Positions 29,392 to 46,519 of a stretch of 64,000 nt of DNA are shown here, piece by piece. This DNA is from Chrysomallon squamiferum (lineage: Eukaryota > Mollusca > Gastropoda > Neomphalida > Peltospiridae). Positions within the stretch are counted from its first letter, which is position 1. Every line of letters starts with the position of its first letter. The stretch is taken from NCBI GenBank assembly GCA_012295275.1, contig CM022672.1, positions 8,645,034 to 8,709,033 of the forward strand, given 5' to 3'. The notes below the pieces were generated by a model, which was not told the origin of the DNA, searched no databases, and worked only from the letters and a program-made list of their open reading frames with translations. The translations under genes were made by a program, and so were the position numbers.

Positions 29392-29396
<5 letters not shown>
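27250..29396. other. Intronic sequence without recognised genes
   Basis: A/T homopolymers and (TAA)n at 27555-27583, GAAATTT repeated three times near 27705-27726, and T tracts at 28890-28970. 27840-28880 is of ordinary complexity with no supported exon. Confidence 0.5.

Positions 29397-29483
<87 letters not shown>
29397..29483 (+). repeat. (GA)n microsatellite
   Basis: About 87 bases of perfect GA. Confidence 0.96.
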
Positions 29484-29484
<1 letters not shown>

Positions 29485-30371
29485 AAAAAGAATTGGATGA
29501 CTGTTACTTTATCTTTCTGAGAATTGACTGGTTGTGTGTGGGAAGTTTACAAAAAACAAAAAACAAGATTTTCTCTGTCACTGTTCGTTACATAACGTCA
29601 CATATCTAAACCTAGCGAGAACGCAACTTTTCAGGTTCGTTTAATCCCTCGACTTCTGATTTTTTTTTTTTTTTTCCTTATTCTTGGAGGCCGTTACTGA
29701 AAGTTCTTCGTGTTCCCAGGACACATGCACTGAATTTGAAAACTAAATAAGCATAACATATTGCTTAATTTTTCAATTAGAGCATTTTGATTGTTCATGT
29801 AAATGAAAACGAAGTAAGCGTATCTTTAACACGTGGGTTAATTAATACAACAGTCTTTTAGAGGAGTCGATAGAATAATACTTTTATTTTATTTTATTTT
29901 ATTTTATTTTTTTATGAAAGGGATGTTTTGTCTGTTGTTGTAACTTCAAAAATATTTGACGTGAAAACACACTTGCTTTCACGAAATAGTTCAGTTGATA
30001 ATAATACTCGACTAACTTTATTATATGGAATTAATCTTACTGTTTCGCGTAACATATTGGTACAGATGCACTGTATTAACAAATGGCTTCGCCCAGATCT
30101 TACTAGAGACAGTAATTGATGACATCTTAGTGTTTTTATAACGAGTTGTCTGGTAACACACGTGGGTTGAAGGAGGATAATATTATTTTTCATTTAAGTT
30201 AACATTACACGAGGTAAATGATAGTTATTAACAAACTTGAAACTCGTCAGTAAATAATTAAAATAGGTTTGCAGAATTTAATACTAGCTGGTCTAAACAA
30301 CAATCACAGTGGTTCGGGTGTATTCTATTCTGAATCAGATACCTAGTACGTATAATCTATATATGTACGTA

Positions 30372-30482
<111 letters not shown>

Positions 30483-30559
30483 ATGCAAACTTACATACAC
30501 ACAGACATATGTAAAAAGCTGACTGATATATATATATTTACGAAAATTAATAAATAAAG

Positions 30560-34714
<4,155 letters not shown>

Positions 34715-35480
34715 TTATGTTACAAGTCATATAAATATCAACAAATTCACTGACAAAATTCAGAATTTATTTTATACTGATTGCTCATCTCTCACCTATT
34801 TTTCAAATAATCTTGTTTTGGTTAAACTTATTAACTATTGCCTTTATCATACATAGCTACATCAAATATAGCGAGTAATAAGAATCAGTTCTTAGAAGTC
34901 TACCTGTGTGTCCATGGTGATTTCTTTAACATTTGATGACGTCATATCTGCGTATTGACAACAAAATGACGTGGGAAACATTAAAAGCTCTGTAATGCTA
35001 GCGACGCTACATCAAAGATAAAATCCTAAATTAACAAACCATTTGCCTGCTTTCAAAAACTTTCCTTTAATTTAAAAAATAAAAAATATTACTAATTTGA
35101 ACGTATATGACATATAATCACACAAAACATAAGAGAAGCAGCTAAAGGATAACGTTGTTATCTTACATATCTGATCTCTCGATTCTAGGAAAAAAGTCAC
35201 AATTTTGTTATTAAAATTAACAAATATATTAGAAATATATTAGATATATAAGATGAAACACATGTTCTTTGATTTTAATGTTGGTGGTTTAGGCGGATGT
35301 TCCACCCAATACCACGAAGAAATTCTTGTCGCAAATTGCGCTCTTTTTTGTAAATCTGTTATCATTTAACCTCGACAACTGCAACTAGATTTTTTGTCGC
35401 ATTTTCACCACAACTTTGTTTTGCGAGTTGCATGTCTAGTACACATGAACCCCTCACAACAGATTTTGTTACCACCCTTA

Positions 35481-35533
35481 TTGCTATGAATAACTTCATT
35501 GCTATGAATAACTTCATTGCTATGAATAACTTC
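35481..35533 (+). repeat. Three exact 18 bp tandem repeats
   Basis: TTGCTATGAATAACTTCA is repeated three times; the last copy changes in its final base. The surrounding 34720-36300 shows no gene. Confidence 0.9.
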
Positions 35534-36317
35534 CATATTAAACATACTTCTGATACAAGTGAAGTGAAGTGAAAAAAATTAGCGTGCTAATCAGAGCAAG
35601 CTGTCAGATACTAGAGCAATAGTAAAATACATTTTAACCAGGGATATTTTATAAATCATTTACAATAGGAAGCCCTTAGTTTAAATCTATCTTAATCAGT
35701 AAGCTTAAGAATTACCCCATGCATACTATGATGCCACATTCAGAACTCTACATCTTGTGACTTTTTCCTGTGACTTTTTTCCAGTCACCGATCTCTCAAA
35801 TCACACACATTTGTAGATATATGCTCACATGCATCAACTACATTATTATGATTAAACGTTATTAGCTACATGTATCAAAGACAATCTTTAAAAATATTGT
35901 TTTAAAAGCCGAAAAAGAAGAATTATAGAGAAAAAAACTTAAGTGAATAAGAAATTAATCCATCTTTATTTCCCTTTGCACTGTATTATCTAATTAGATT
36001 CCTTGACGTCATCTCGTGCAGATTAAAGTGAAATTAATTATCTCCGCTGTACTCTTCTGTTTGATTTCTGAATATAACGTTCTGATAAAAAAAAATTACA
36101 AATCTTAAAAAGAGGATACTTTTCTATTGAGTCCTACATAGTATCTGACCTTTCTTTGAACGCAAAAGTTGATATGTTTGTATTGTCTGTCAAGAAACCT
36201 TTGTAATGCAAAACCTTGTGTTTTAACTGTAACGAAAGAAGTTAAAAAAGTCAAAGTAAAAAACATTTATTAGTGTTAACAAATTAAATTATTAAACAAT
36301 GTACTAATTTGAAGAAA

Positions 36318-36391
36318 ACAATGGTAGTTTAATTGTTAGAGCGTTACTTCGAGTTCTGATGTTTTAGTTCGGTTGGAATATGTCCCATTGT
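36318..36391 (+). pseudogene. tRNA-like relic (74 nt)
   Basis: ACAATGG at 36318-36324 pairs exactly with CCATTGT at 36385-36391, like a 7 bp acceptor stem, and the length is that of a tRNA. It is followed by TAGTTTAATTGTTAGAGCG, a good A box and D arm. The anticodon stem does not pair, and the B-box region (AGTTCGGTTGGAAT) is decayed. This is a tRNA pseudogene or a tRNA-derived SINE head, not a working tRNA. Confidence 0.35.
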
Positions 36392-37855
36392 AGCCAGTAT
36401 ACCCTGCATTGGAACATAAATGAAAAAATATATATAATGTATTTTTGTGTATATCTAAAAGTATATTTCAAATATCTCTTTCTGGTTAATGATAAAGTAT
36501 TTCATGTAATCATAATTCTGGTTTTCTTTCCGTTATTACAATATATATGAATCCGCAAAAGTCTGTAAAATGAAAATATTGTACCGTTAGTAAATTATCC
36601 ACTCAGTTATTCTGATATAAAATAATGCAATCTGATAGTGACTGATCAGCCGTGTTATTGTATGATAGGAATGCTGATATAACGAATACACTTAGAAAAC
36701 AACAACGGCAAGAAATAGAAAAATATTCTTTTGGTTTTTATTTATAAGTAGTTAGACACTATACAAACAGATAGATATCTTTTATTAGCGTGGATATAAT
36801 TGTGTTTAGCCTTAAGCATTCAGCTATGAAAAAGAAAACTGTATGTCGATATTTAAGTTAAATCCACACACATATCTTACTGACGAAGAGACATGAACCA
36901 GCGTGCAAAAAGAGCAAGGAAATGTCAATTTATCCATTTGCTAAATTTTTTCGTTAGTTTTAATCAAGTTTTCTAAAGTACACTTTTCAGAATTAATGCC
37001 ATTCCCCAAGAGATGTTGTTGAAAAAAAAGAGAAAAAAAAAAAGTAACAAACTGAAATTTTTCAGCTGACTGTTTCGTTCACGAAATGGTTTCCGTTCCA
37101 ATTAGAAAGCTTGTATAATGATACGTAAAAACGTGTCGTTAAAAGAGTTCAGACGAGACAGAACGGCATTTACATTCACACAGCCTAACACTGACATCTC
37201 GTCTTGTTTCTTTCTTCCTGTATTTCAGCTTCTCTCTCTTTTTTTTTTTCAGCAATACCAATGGAGAAAACTGATTATTATTTTAATTTTTTTTTTTTTT
37301 TTTTTTTTTTGACTATTATGTGCTATTGGGTGTCACTTAAAAACAAAATGTAGATATATATTTCAGTTAGTAAACTACCATAAAAGCTATCTCTATAGGA
37401 ACACTGGTTGTGCCGACGAGATTTGATCCGCTATATTACTGTGCTGATTGTACCAAGCCATTTAATATATATTTAATAATGTTACGAGGGACTGGTTGGA
37501 ACAGGAAATAGTCCTGTTGATGGCAGTAACAGTAACTGAGCTTTTAACACTAGACTATGATCCACAGAAAGAACCGCTACATTAACTGATAGAAACTTTA
37601 ACTACAGCAATATAAAGTTTCATACCAGTGTTAATCATCAGAACAACAACATGATGTTATTTATATTTACACTATCACAACACGGGTATTTGTTTAGTTA
37701 CAAAACTAAATGTATTTAGAAACATTCTGTCTCTTCAAATTTTGACATTACTGGTTTGACAAAATTACGCTACATTATTTTACAAAACAAGCCACAAACA
37801 GAAAAGTACAACAACAGCAACAATAACAACAACAACAACAACAAAATAATAATAA

Positions 37856-37857
37856 TA

Positions 37858-37905
<48 letters not shown>

Positions 37906-37955
37906 TTTATTATCATTATTATTATTAGTAGTAGTAGTAGTAGTAGTAGTAGTAG
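37856..37955 (+). repeat. (TTA)n then (TAG)n compound microsatellite
   Basis: TTA from about 37856 to 37926 with one CAT interruption, then TAG to about 37955. Confidence 0.93.
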
Positions 37956-37978
37956 CAGCAGTAGTAACAGCGGTGTCT

Positions 37979-38024
37979 TCCCATTTGGTAGATTCCCAGT
38001 TCGTATAATTCCCATTTCGTAGAA
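37979..38024 (+). repeat. CCCATTTGGTAGA repeat block, left copy
   Basis: Three degenerate copies of a CCCATTT[GC]GTAGA-like unit. The same motif recurs in inverted orientation at 39785-39811 as CTACGAAATGGGATTCTACC plus AAATGGG. Confidence 0.7.
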
Positions 38025-38225
38025 AAATCTGGTTTACCGCAATACCTGATTACCTCTGTATATAATGAACTTGGCCTGTGCATACATCTGGTTTCTTTCT
38101 AACATTCAGAGGGGGAGCGCATTGTTCCTAAATTGATTATGTAACATCAACCGAAAGCAGAATAAGCATTCACAACTCATTTGTTCTTGATTTGTTACTT
38201 TTTCATTATTTCATCATCTTCCTCC

Positions 38226-38348
38226 TTCTCATTATCATCATCAACATTATTATTATTATTATTATAATATTATTACTATTATTATTGTTGTTATTATTAT
38301 TATTATTATTGTTATTCTTGTTATTCTTCTTATTATAATTACTGTTAC

Positions 38349-38394
<46 letters not shown>

Positions 38395-38423
38395 TTATTT
38401 TTTTTTTTTTTTTTTTTTTTTTT
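38226..38423 (+). repeat. (ATT)n and poly(T) low complexity
   Basis: ATT/GTT repeats to about 38395, then T to 38423. Confidence 0.9.
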
Positions 38424-39016
38424 AACTGGTCATTTCTAATTCATAAACATTTCATTTCCGTTACAAAACAAGCAACCAATAATAAACAATTTTACATCAA
38501 TTTCATCTATCTATTAAAAAACAAAACGAAAAAAGAATGAAAGAGAAGAAAAATGGCTTGCTTCTGTAAGAGAATACGATAAAAATATTATAAATAACTA
38601 ATTCAGCAAATATAATTTTTAACAAAACATATTTTACATATGAGTAATTTACTTATATTCAGTAAATAGAATATTTGAACGTTACATTTATCATTAACTT
38701 TTCGAATTCAACCGTATTCAGCTTAATCATGTACAAGATATCTGTTACTGATCATATTTACGTTATGCACACAGACATATTCAGATTGTGCACATATTAT
38801 ACAATATATGTGACACAGTATGAATACTAAAGATATTACGACCTGCAAATACTTTGGCTATGACTGAAAAAGTTTATACGAAGGACCAAATCATTGGGAA
38901 TACTTTTAGATAAATACCTTCTTTTTTAATTATTTACATTCACTATATTTGATACATAGATTATTTCGATATTTGTCATATTTGCATACTTTATGCGATA
39001 AGCAATATCCATACTA

Positions 39017-39676
39017 CAATAATACCTCAGATTAAAGATGTAATTGGTTCCAAAACTTCCAATAGTTAAGTGAGGTAAGCGGGAGACTAATTTACATAGA
39101 ATTAAGGTTAAAAGCAGTGGTTACTTTCTCGCTGATGAGATCTGACATAAAAAAAAAGTTTGAAATAAGGAGAAATAAAACGGCAGTTTAGACATAAATG
39201 ATTTAATAGATTGTAGATATTAAATAAACAGTAAATCATTTACAAATCAATTTATACAAATACATTAAGAAATAAGTATATGCCGCTCATTGTGGGTTTG
39301 GTTTCATTTAAGATAATGTATTTTGTTTCTAAAGTTATTGCCTTCCGTTTCTTTTATCATCAGCTTTTGCCGGTATACTGTTATTCGTTTTGACATATTG
39401 GAGGGGTAAATTACAAACGAGTTTAAGACTAAATCGAAGCTGAAGAGAAAAGAGAATCAGAATATCAGATGCACGTATGACGTGTCAACTGATCAACACA
39501 GCTGAGAGAAGCTCGTGAATGAACGAAAAATTAAAGAAAAAGGATTTAAAAACATGCACTGTATACATTTGTATCATTTATTTCGAGCAATTAACTATTA
39601 AATTTAATTTCTATTTATATAATTTGTAAAGAAGAAAGATTGTTAAAGCGTGGTATCGTTAAGCGAGATATTACTG
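39017..39676. mobile_element. MITE, pogo/Tigger-like termini, TA target duplication
   Basis: The left end CAATAATACCTCAGATTAAA and the right end, read on the minus strand, CAGTAATATCTCGCTTAACG are imperfect inverted repeats. Each is flanked by TA (39015-39016 and 39677-39678). The element is 660 bp with no open frame for a transposase. CAGTAATACCTCG-type ends and TA duplication are hallmarks of Tc1/mariner-pogo (Tigger) non-autonomous elements. The imperfect ends show it is old. It lies inside the GPCR intron. Confidence 0.75.
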
Positions 39677-39784
39677 TATTTGTACAATAATAATCGCTTT
39701 CGAAATAATCTGGAGCAGTTCATTAAAATGACTGAGGTAAAACCAAACATGTCAATAAGACTACTGAACCACATTTAGCCTTTC

Positions 39785-39811
39785 TACGAAATGGGATTCT
39801 ACCAAATGGGA
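39785..39811 (-). repeat. CCCATTTGGTAGA repeat block, right inverted copy
   Basis: CTACGAAATGGGATTCTACC followed by AAATGGG, inverted relative to 37979-38024. The two blocks bracket the MITE, about 1.8 kb apart. Confidence 0.7.
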
Positions 39812-39829
39812 CTAAGCCGTAACAGCAGC

Positions 39830-42800
39830 AGTAGTAACAGCAGCAGTAGTAGTACTAGTATAAATAAATAAATAAACAATTATAAGGCACTGGCTGTAAT
39901 GGGTAATAAGAGAATAAACATATGGAGGTTGTTAGAACGTTCAATCTATCACGTCTGAGTACGGCAAGGAGGACGTCAGTAACAAGCTGATCGCGTTTAA
40001 CACGCGTGTTGTACATTCACTGCACTCAGATCAAACCGGTCTGTCTCCATAAAACCAAAATAGCCAACTGTAAACGCTGAGTCTTGACGTAATCAGAAGG
40101 TGTGTTTTTTTTGTTTTTTTGTGGGTTTTTTTCTCTACTACTTCCTGGTTAAAGCAGTGAGTTATATCTCTGAACTACATGATGTACTCGTCTGTATTAA
40201 TTTTGATTTTTGATCTATCATTTATTATTATTATTAATCTTTAATTTGCTATGATTATTAATACATATATATTTTGTTATTAATTTTTCATTTGCTATGA
40301 TTTTTAATACGTCAGTTATTATTATTATTCATTGTATCCTCGATCCGATTGAAATCTAGACACTGTTCTAAAAGAAACTACAGAACGATTCAGTAACACA
40401 AAATTAGTGTGGCTTGTAACCATCTTCACTCAGTTCTTTCTGCCTGTCTTTCTGTCTGTCTTTCATTGTCAAAGCTAATCTAAACGTTACCGGTGTATTA
40501 AGACTGACGATAAATCTTCATTCGAAAACTGGAAAATAAGAAATAATAAAAAATGATTTGCGCTAAAAAGACTGATGAAAGCTCTAACGCTGGATTTCTG
40601 GAAGTCGCGAACAGATGAATATGACAGTTTCAGTTATTGTGTACGCACTGACATTCACGTCTAGGTGAGATGCAGCGTAGAGGTTTGTATGATGTTCTAT
40701 CTTCTTCAGTTTTCAGTTTACCGTACCAGCCTTTTATTGTATGCGTCAAAATGTAAATTCTTATCAACTATGAATTACTCTGTGTGTTTTCTCATCAAAC
40801 TACGTCATCAGCGAGCTACTGCAATCACCGCGTTAACGAAACATTGATTTTAAAACATTTCATTGACTGCAAGAAGAAATAAAATCAGAATGTTAAAAAC
40901 GAAATAAAAAATAAAAATAAAATAAATTATCAGCTGTTCTCTGCATCACTATGTATGTTCTCTTACTTAATTCAGTCCAATTATAAAAGCTGTCTTCAGC
41001 CTAGTTCAGAAAAACGTCTAGCGATACAAGCAACATGAAAAGTATGACATAATGTTATATACATGCTACACTAAATGGATGTAACTGAGGATAGACTGCA
41101 CATTTTTAATCTCTCTACAGATTCCCCGCGGGATCTGCTACTAGAAATTACTGTCTTGAAATACTTGTACAGAATTGATCAGTTTCCGTCTAACACGAGT
41201 TAACAGTGTGTTAAAAGTCTATTTCTAAACCCACAACATGTTCAGACTTGATTAATAATAAATATTTAGCATACAAAATTTATAATATGGACTTTTATTA
41301 AGTATAGTTTTGGTATAAAGATGAACGAAGAAACCCACATAGGTAATTTAGAGTAAAGTATTTTATGCACAACTGAAATCATGTGTTGTATTATCGCTGT
41401 GCTGGAGTTAAAGCTAAATTAGAATGGGATGACCGTGGTAATTAAAGAGAGGAGACTGAGACAGAGGCACAGTTAGTGAGCAAGTTTTAATGACTTGGTT
41501 CACAGTTATCGATTGCTCTTATGCAGACAAAATTTAAGAGCTCAGTTTGCTCACATTTTGCTTGCTCCTTTTTTGTCTTGGAGAAATTTAAAATAATCGA
41601 TAAGAATTAAATTTCATAAGCAAACTTTCAGATTTATCAAACTGTTTTTTTTTTTTTTGCCTAACAAACTATCGTGTTTTGTGGGGGGGGTTGTCGTATT
41701 TTAGTCTTACGTCATTTGTCCCGAAACCAAAGAGATTTCCGATCATTTAGCGTTTTCGATGTGTTTTAATGACTCCATGTTGTGTACGTGGTTGAGAATG
41801 TGTTTATTGTGTTTGTATGTTTCTAAGTGATGTGTGTGTTTATTAGTCAGTTTTATAGCCAGACATGATAAGACTGCAGTGAATGTTTCTTAATTAAAAT
41901 GAAATTATAAATACTGTTGTTGTTATAATTACAATTATTGTTCTTCTTGTTATTATTTCTTTAAACAGATTTTTACGACTACAAATAATGTAAGTTTTTC
42001 TAGCACCCTTTAAAAAAAATATTTAAAAATGGAAACATCTGGTGTTTCAAACTTGTTTCAAGACAGGCTTTTCACCGATTTTCATCCACTAACAACAAAT
42101 ATAATTATATTACACTGACACAATTATCTAAGTAATGCAGCCTAAAATAATCTAATTCAAGTCTTGGAAGTGTGGCAGTCCTCTTAAAAATGTGGAAGAC
42201 CTCACATAAGTGGACAGGAAACAACACCCAACTGAGTAATTACATACATCGACTTTTTAAAATAATTGTCCACATTCTTATTTATGTATTTTATATATGA
42301 AATCCATCCTTTTGAAATCGCGAAGTAAGTATTTTCTTTGATAACTGGAAACTTTTGAAGAGTTAATTATTGTGAGTAACCACCTTTCAGCAGTATGTCT
42401 GTATGGACTATGTGGACGATACTTGCATATAATCATGATAAAGAAGAAGAAGACGACTACAAAAGAAAGGGAAATCATAGCTATATAAAGGCTGTGTGCC
42501 AGAAGATATAGGTAACATCTACATAGTGTTTCATTCCATTGTCAGTTCATATAACAAGCAAGTATACTATTTGATAATTATTAAATACATAACTAACTAA
42601 CTAACTAAATAAATAAATAAGTAAATAAATCTGTTTTAAGCAGGGCCGTAACTACAGAAAGAAAGGCTTTTGGCAAAGAAAGGAAACTGCTTCCTGTCCA
42701 TACATCTGACATCTTTCTGTCGTTCTGATAATTTCACTACAAAATCCACTCAGAACTATCAGTGAATTTAACTGAAAATGTCCAGGGAACAAACCATATT

Positions 42801-45800
42801 TGCCATACCTTAGCAACGCCACTGTTGATAGTAAGTATATAATATGTTCCAGAGGAAATAAACATTATGTAAAATCTACGTTGATCGATCATTTATATAT
42901 CACTAAGAAGAAATAAAGTAAGAATGTTTTAAAAACACAAAAACAATAATTATTCCACCTCAAACTGTTTTTTTATCAGCATGTTTACTACAATTTGTTC
43001 TGTACTTATGGTGATCAAACATTTTAATTTTAACACGTTTGAGAATAACAGATGATTAATTTTCTGTCATCCAGTTGGACATTTATTTCAACTGGATGAT
43101 TGTTAAGACATATATTGTTGAATTTTACGTTCTCAGCTTTAGTAAGTCAACGCTTTGTCAAAACGACACACAGTTTTATAGGAAAATCCCAATACCATTT
43201 TGCTGACTCAAACTGCACATGCCACGGAATTTGAAACACCGGTACTGAAATACTGACTGGAGAGGAAAACCGAACAAAAGTGTACTCAGGAGGATTGATC
43301 CTGTGGTCTGTGGTGTCTGAGTGTTCGGTTTTACCACCACGCTAGGGTTCCCCTGCAACTTGTACAAAAACAGACTAGAGCAGAGAAAGATCAGCAGTCG
43401 TTCGTTGATAAACATCATTACACCTCTGTGTGTATGTTTTATAAACTAACATAGTGTTTATTTCTGAAGCCGTTTAAGAAGCTATATATAGACTGCTTGT
43501 CCTCATATACCGTTAGAAAGATATAAAGGCAGACAGATAAATAAAGAAACAGATACATACACAGATATATAAATAGACAAACGGATTCACAGAGAGATAT
43601 CTCACCTGTTTCTTGTATCACACACACATTCACACACACATACAATCGCTTTTGTTTTTCTCTTTCTTTTCGTCGCTGTCTAGGTTTTTTTTTTTGTTGT
43701 TGATGCGGCAACGTTTTTAGCTCGTATCTAAATCCAGCCTTTTAAATATTGTTTTTGTAACGTGTAGAATGATGTGTGACATTTTCAGAAAATAATGGCT
43801 ATTAGTTGTATACCATGTATAGTTATTACGTCATTTCAATAAACACATGCTGTCATAAAGTGTGATCCGAAATCAAAGCGGGCCGCCTGTTATAATTAAA
43901 ATGTACGAGAGTCGTCACTTCCAGTTTTTGCTTTATTTTTCCATCACTTTTCCAACAGATGGTCGAGTAAGAAAAACAAGTTTGTTTTTTATGAATCAGA
44001 AGTGACATTCCTAGTGTTTCTGTAGAGCTGCAATTAACGAGAGGAAAGAACAAACATCAGTGTTAATCATGTAGGAGGACCGCCACCGAGTCAGAGCTCT
44101 AATGAAATCCCAGTAACGTTATTACTGAGATATAAAAAAATAATAATAATAATAATAATAAAAAGAAGGAAAAAACACTTCGATTGATATCAAAATAACA
44201 AAATACTGGTTTCAGGTGAATAACCTCTCTGGTCACTGTAACTCATTAACACCAGCCATGACATTTATAAAAATAACTTGAGTCGTGTAGTGAGTGTTTT
44301 AAGTGGAATGGTTAAAATAAAATAAAATAAATGTGAATGGATGAGGGAAAAACACAGTTGAATGTCCTCTGCTAAAAACAAATCATTAATAATATGAAAT
44401 TTTATCATATTTACACAGATACACAAACACCCACACACACACATAATATATATGTGTTGGCAGATAAGAAAAATTACCTCTATATATATATAGGTAATTT
44501 TTAAAATTATAATTAAACGTTAACAGTAATAAAAAGAACAGCTGTATATTTGAGAATGATAAAATACGACATGAAAAGTAGGTAATCATATGTAATAATC
44601 TGTAGTCCTCTTTAACGTCCTCATTTAAAGTATTTTAAATCTCTGAAATTAGGAACGGGTTGAGATGAACTGATAAATATGTCTCGATTTTAAAAAATAT
44701 AATATTTCTATCCATATCTGATGAAACATTTTTATTCATGTGCTTGTATATATAGTCTGAATTATGAATGATGATGATGATGATGATAATAATAAATATA
44801 CACATTGACATAAAATGGAGCTGTTGGCAGATAAGAAAATTAAATATTAAACACAGAGAGGCTGGAGATTTCATTTCTAAAAATACCTATATCTTAAGAT
44901 TAATAACATTACAAAAATTAAAAATAATCATATCTAAATAATATCTTAAAAATAATAAAATAATAATAAAAAAAATACACACTAACGTGTTATGAGTCAT
45001 TTTAGACATTCGGATAAAGTTGTCACAAACAACAATTTTTATTGTGTTTTTTTTTTTTTGTTTTATTTTTTATTTTATTTTATTTTTTTATGTTTTCTTA
45101 TTATTTGTTTTAATGACACAAACACTAGGGAATACTGTTAACGTTTTAGGTATCAAATTTGAGATATTTCTTATAAAACTTTTTTTTTGAGCAGTACTCG
45201 AATTTTATATTCATATATTAGAACAGTCGATGTTAAAGATATCTTTACGTATTAATATACGAGTAATTTGGTATTTCCCGTTCATGCCATAGTTCCACAG
45301 CTCCATATCAGATTGTAAAAGACTGTTTTACGGGAACGTAAATATAAATGAGCCCATCCAGTTTTAGTGGTTTGAATAGAAATCTATACAAGTATTCCTA
45401 CACTGACACCCTTAAATCATCTACTATATACTGACTTTTTTTCGTTAAAAATATCAAAAAGTATTCAGTTTAAAACACATCTACGATTAAAATTAGCGTA
45501 ACGAAATATCTAACCTCTCTGTGCAAGACACCATTTATGTGTACAGACATGCTCACAACAAGGAACTGTTTTTGAAATATTTATATTATACTGACTACGT
45601 AATAAATTGTTTCCTGTACATATTCAAAACTCTGCTTGCAGTGTAGACTTCAATTCTGCACTAATGTGACGTTACACAGTTGAGAAATATGTAAGGAATG
45701 ATGAAGAAACCTATGCTACGCATCCATACGTTTTATAGATTCCTTTGAAATCCAGTAGTCTGCTAACTAGAATGAAAAGTGCATGTCACGGATATTGTCA

Positions 45801-46090
45801 AAATAATATAAATCAGTTCCTACATAATCTAGTCAAATCTTGTCAAGACTATTTTACAGTCTAAATATGGAGATGAACGACAATTATTGACAGATAGGGA
45901 ATAATAATAGACATGACAGTGCACTCTCTAGCAACGTCCAATGTTACCATAATACAGTGACGTCATTACCAAATTGAGTTATCAGAATATGATGACGTCA
46001 TTATTCAAACATATTATCACCAAGACAAGATATCACATTATAATGATGTAATCACCAAAACCTTTCAATCTGTAACCAATATAATTTAAA
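39830..46090. other. Intronic sequence without recognised genes
   Basis: Mostly ordinary AT-rich sequence. Short (TAAC/TAAA)n near 42592-42630, (GAT)n near 44768-44787 and (TTTTA)n near 45060-45090. No exon with splice sites and domain content was found. Confidence 0.5.
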
Positions 46091-46095
46091 GAAAC

Positions 46096-46098
46096 TTT

Positions 46099-46141
<43 letters not shown>

Positions 46142-46155
46142 TGTATTTATTTATA
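46096..46155 (+). repeat. (TTTA)n microsatellite
   Basis: About 60 bases of TTTA with one ATG interruption. Confidence 0.92.
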
Positions 46156-46208
46156 TCAAAATTGTTACATGTCTGGGAAGCTTCACACATTCAGAATATT
46201 ATTATTAG

Positions 46209-46240
46209 TAGTAGTAGTAGTAGTACTACTACTACTACTA
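46209..46240. repeat. Perfect 16 bp palindrome of TAG/CTA repeats
   Basis: (TAG)n switches to (TAC)n at 46224/46225, so the two arms are exact reverse complements with no loop. Confidence 0.85.
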
Positions 46241-46242
46241 GG

Positions 46243-46518
46243 TGAATCAGATTAAACTGTAGATTAAGAGGTGCTGTATTTATCATCATTAGGTTCGAAC
46301 TGTTGGTGGCTTCATTCATGAGAAATCAGATCATTTCTCCAGCTGACGAAGTGAAAATATTGTCTTGTTTGACAACTCCAGAGGAGAAATACGATGAGTT
46401 GTCTCTCATAACTAACGTAAATTTAAATTCGCCCCAGATGATGCGTAAACTGGGAATATGGTCGAAAAATTATTGTCCAGCATATTTAGATTTCATTTCA
46501 TCACAGCTTCACGGATGA
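46243..46518 (+). CDS. Weak candidate exon, possibly a death-fold (CARD-like) fragment
   Basis: The frame is open from 46243 to TGA at 46516-46518, with an ATG at 46303. From TTC at about 46294 it reads FELLVASF, then a run with I-I-S-P-A-D-E, a TTPEEKYDEL helix and a terminal CPAYLDFISSQL. Alternating amphipathic helices with a T-x-x-E/D-K-x-x-x-L core recall CARD domains, but key CARD positions cannot be confirmed by eye. A TTATCATCATTAG that could be an acceptor lies at about 46280-46292. No partner exon is visible, and the element lies antisense within the GPCR intron. It may be a nested gene fragment, a processed remnant or chance. Confidence 0.25.
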
Positions 46519-46519
46519 A

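Noticed and set aside
42638-42680. CAGGGCCGTAACTACAG resembling a transposon end common in animal genomes
   Set aside because: Too short and without a partner end or target duplication in the window.
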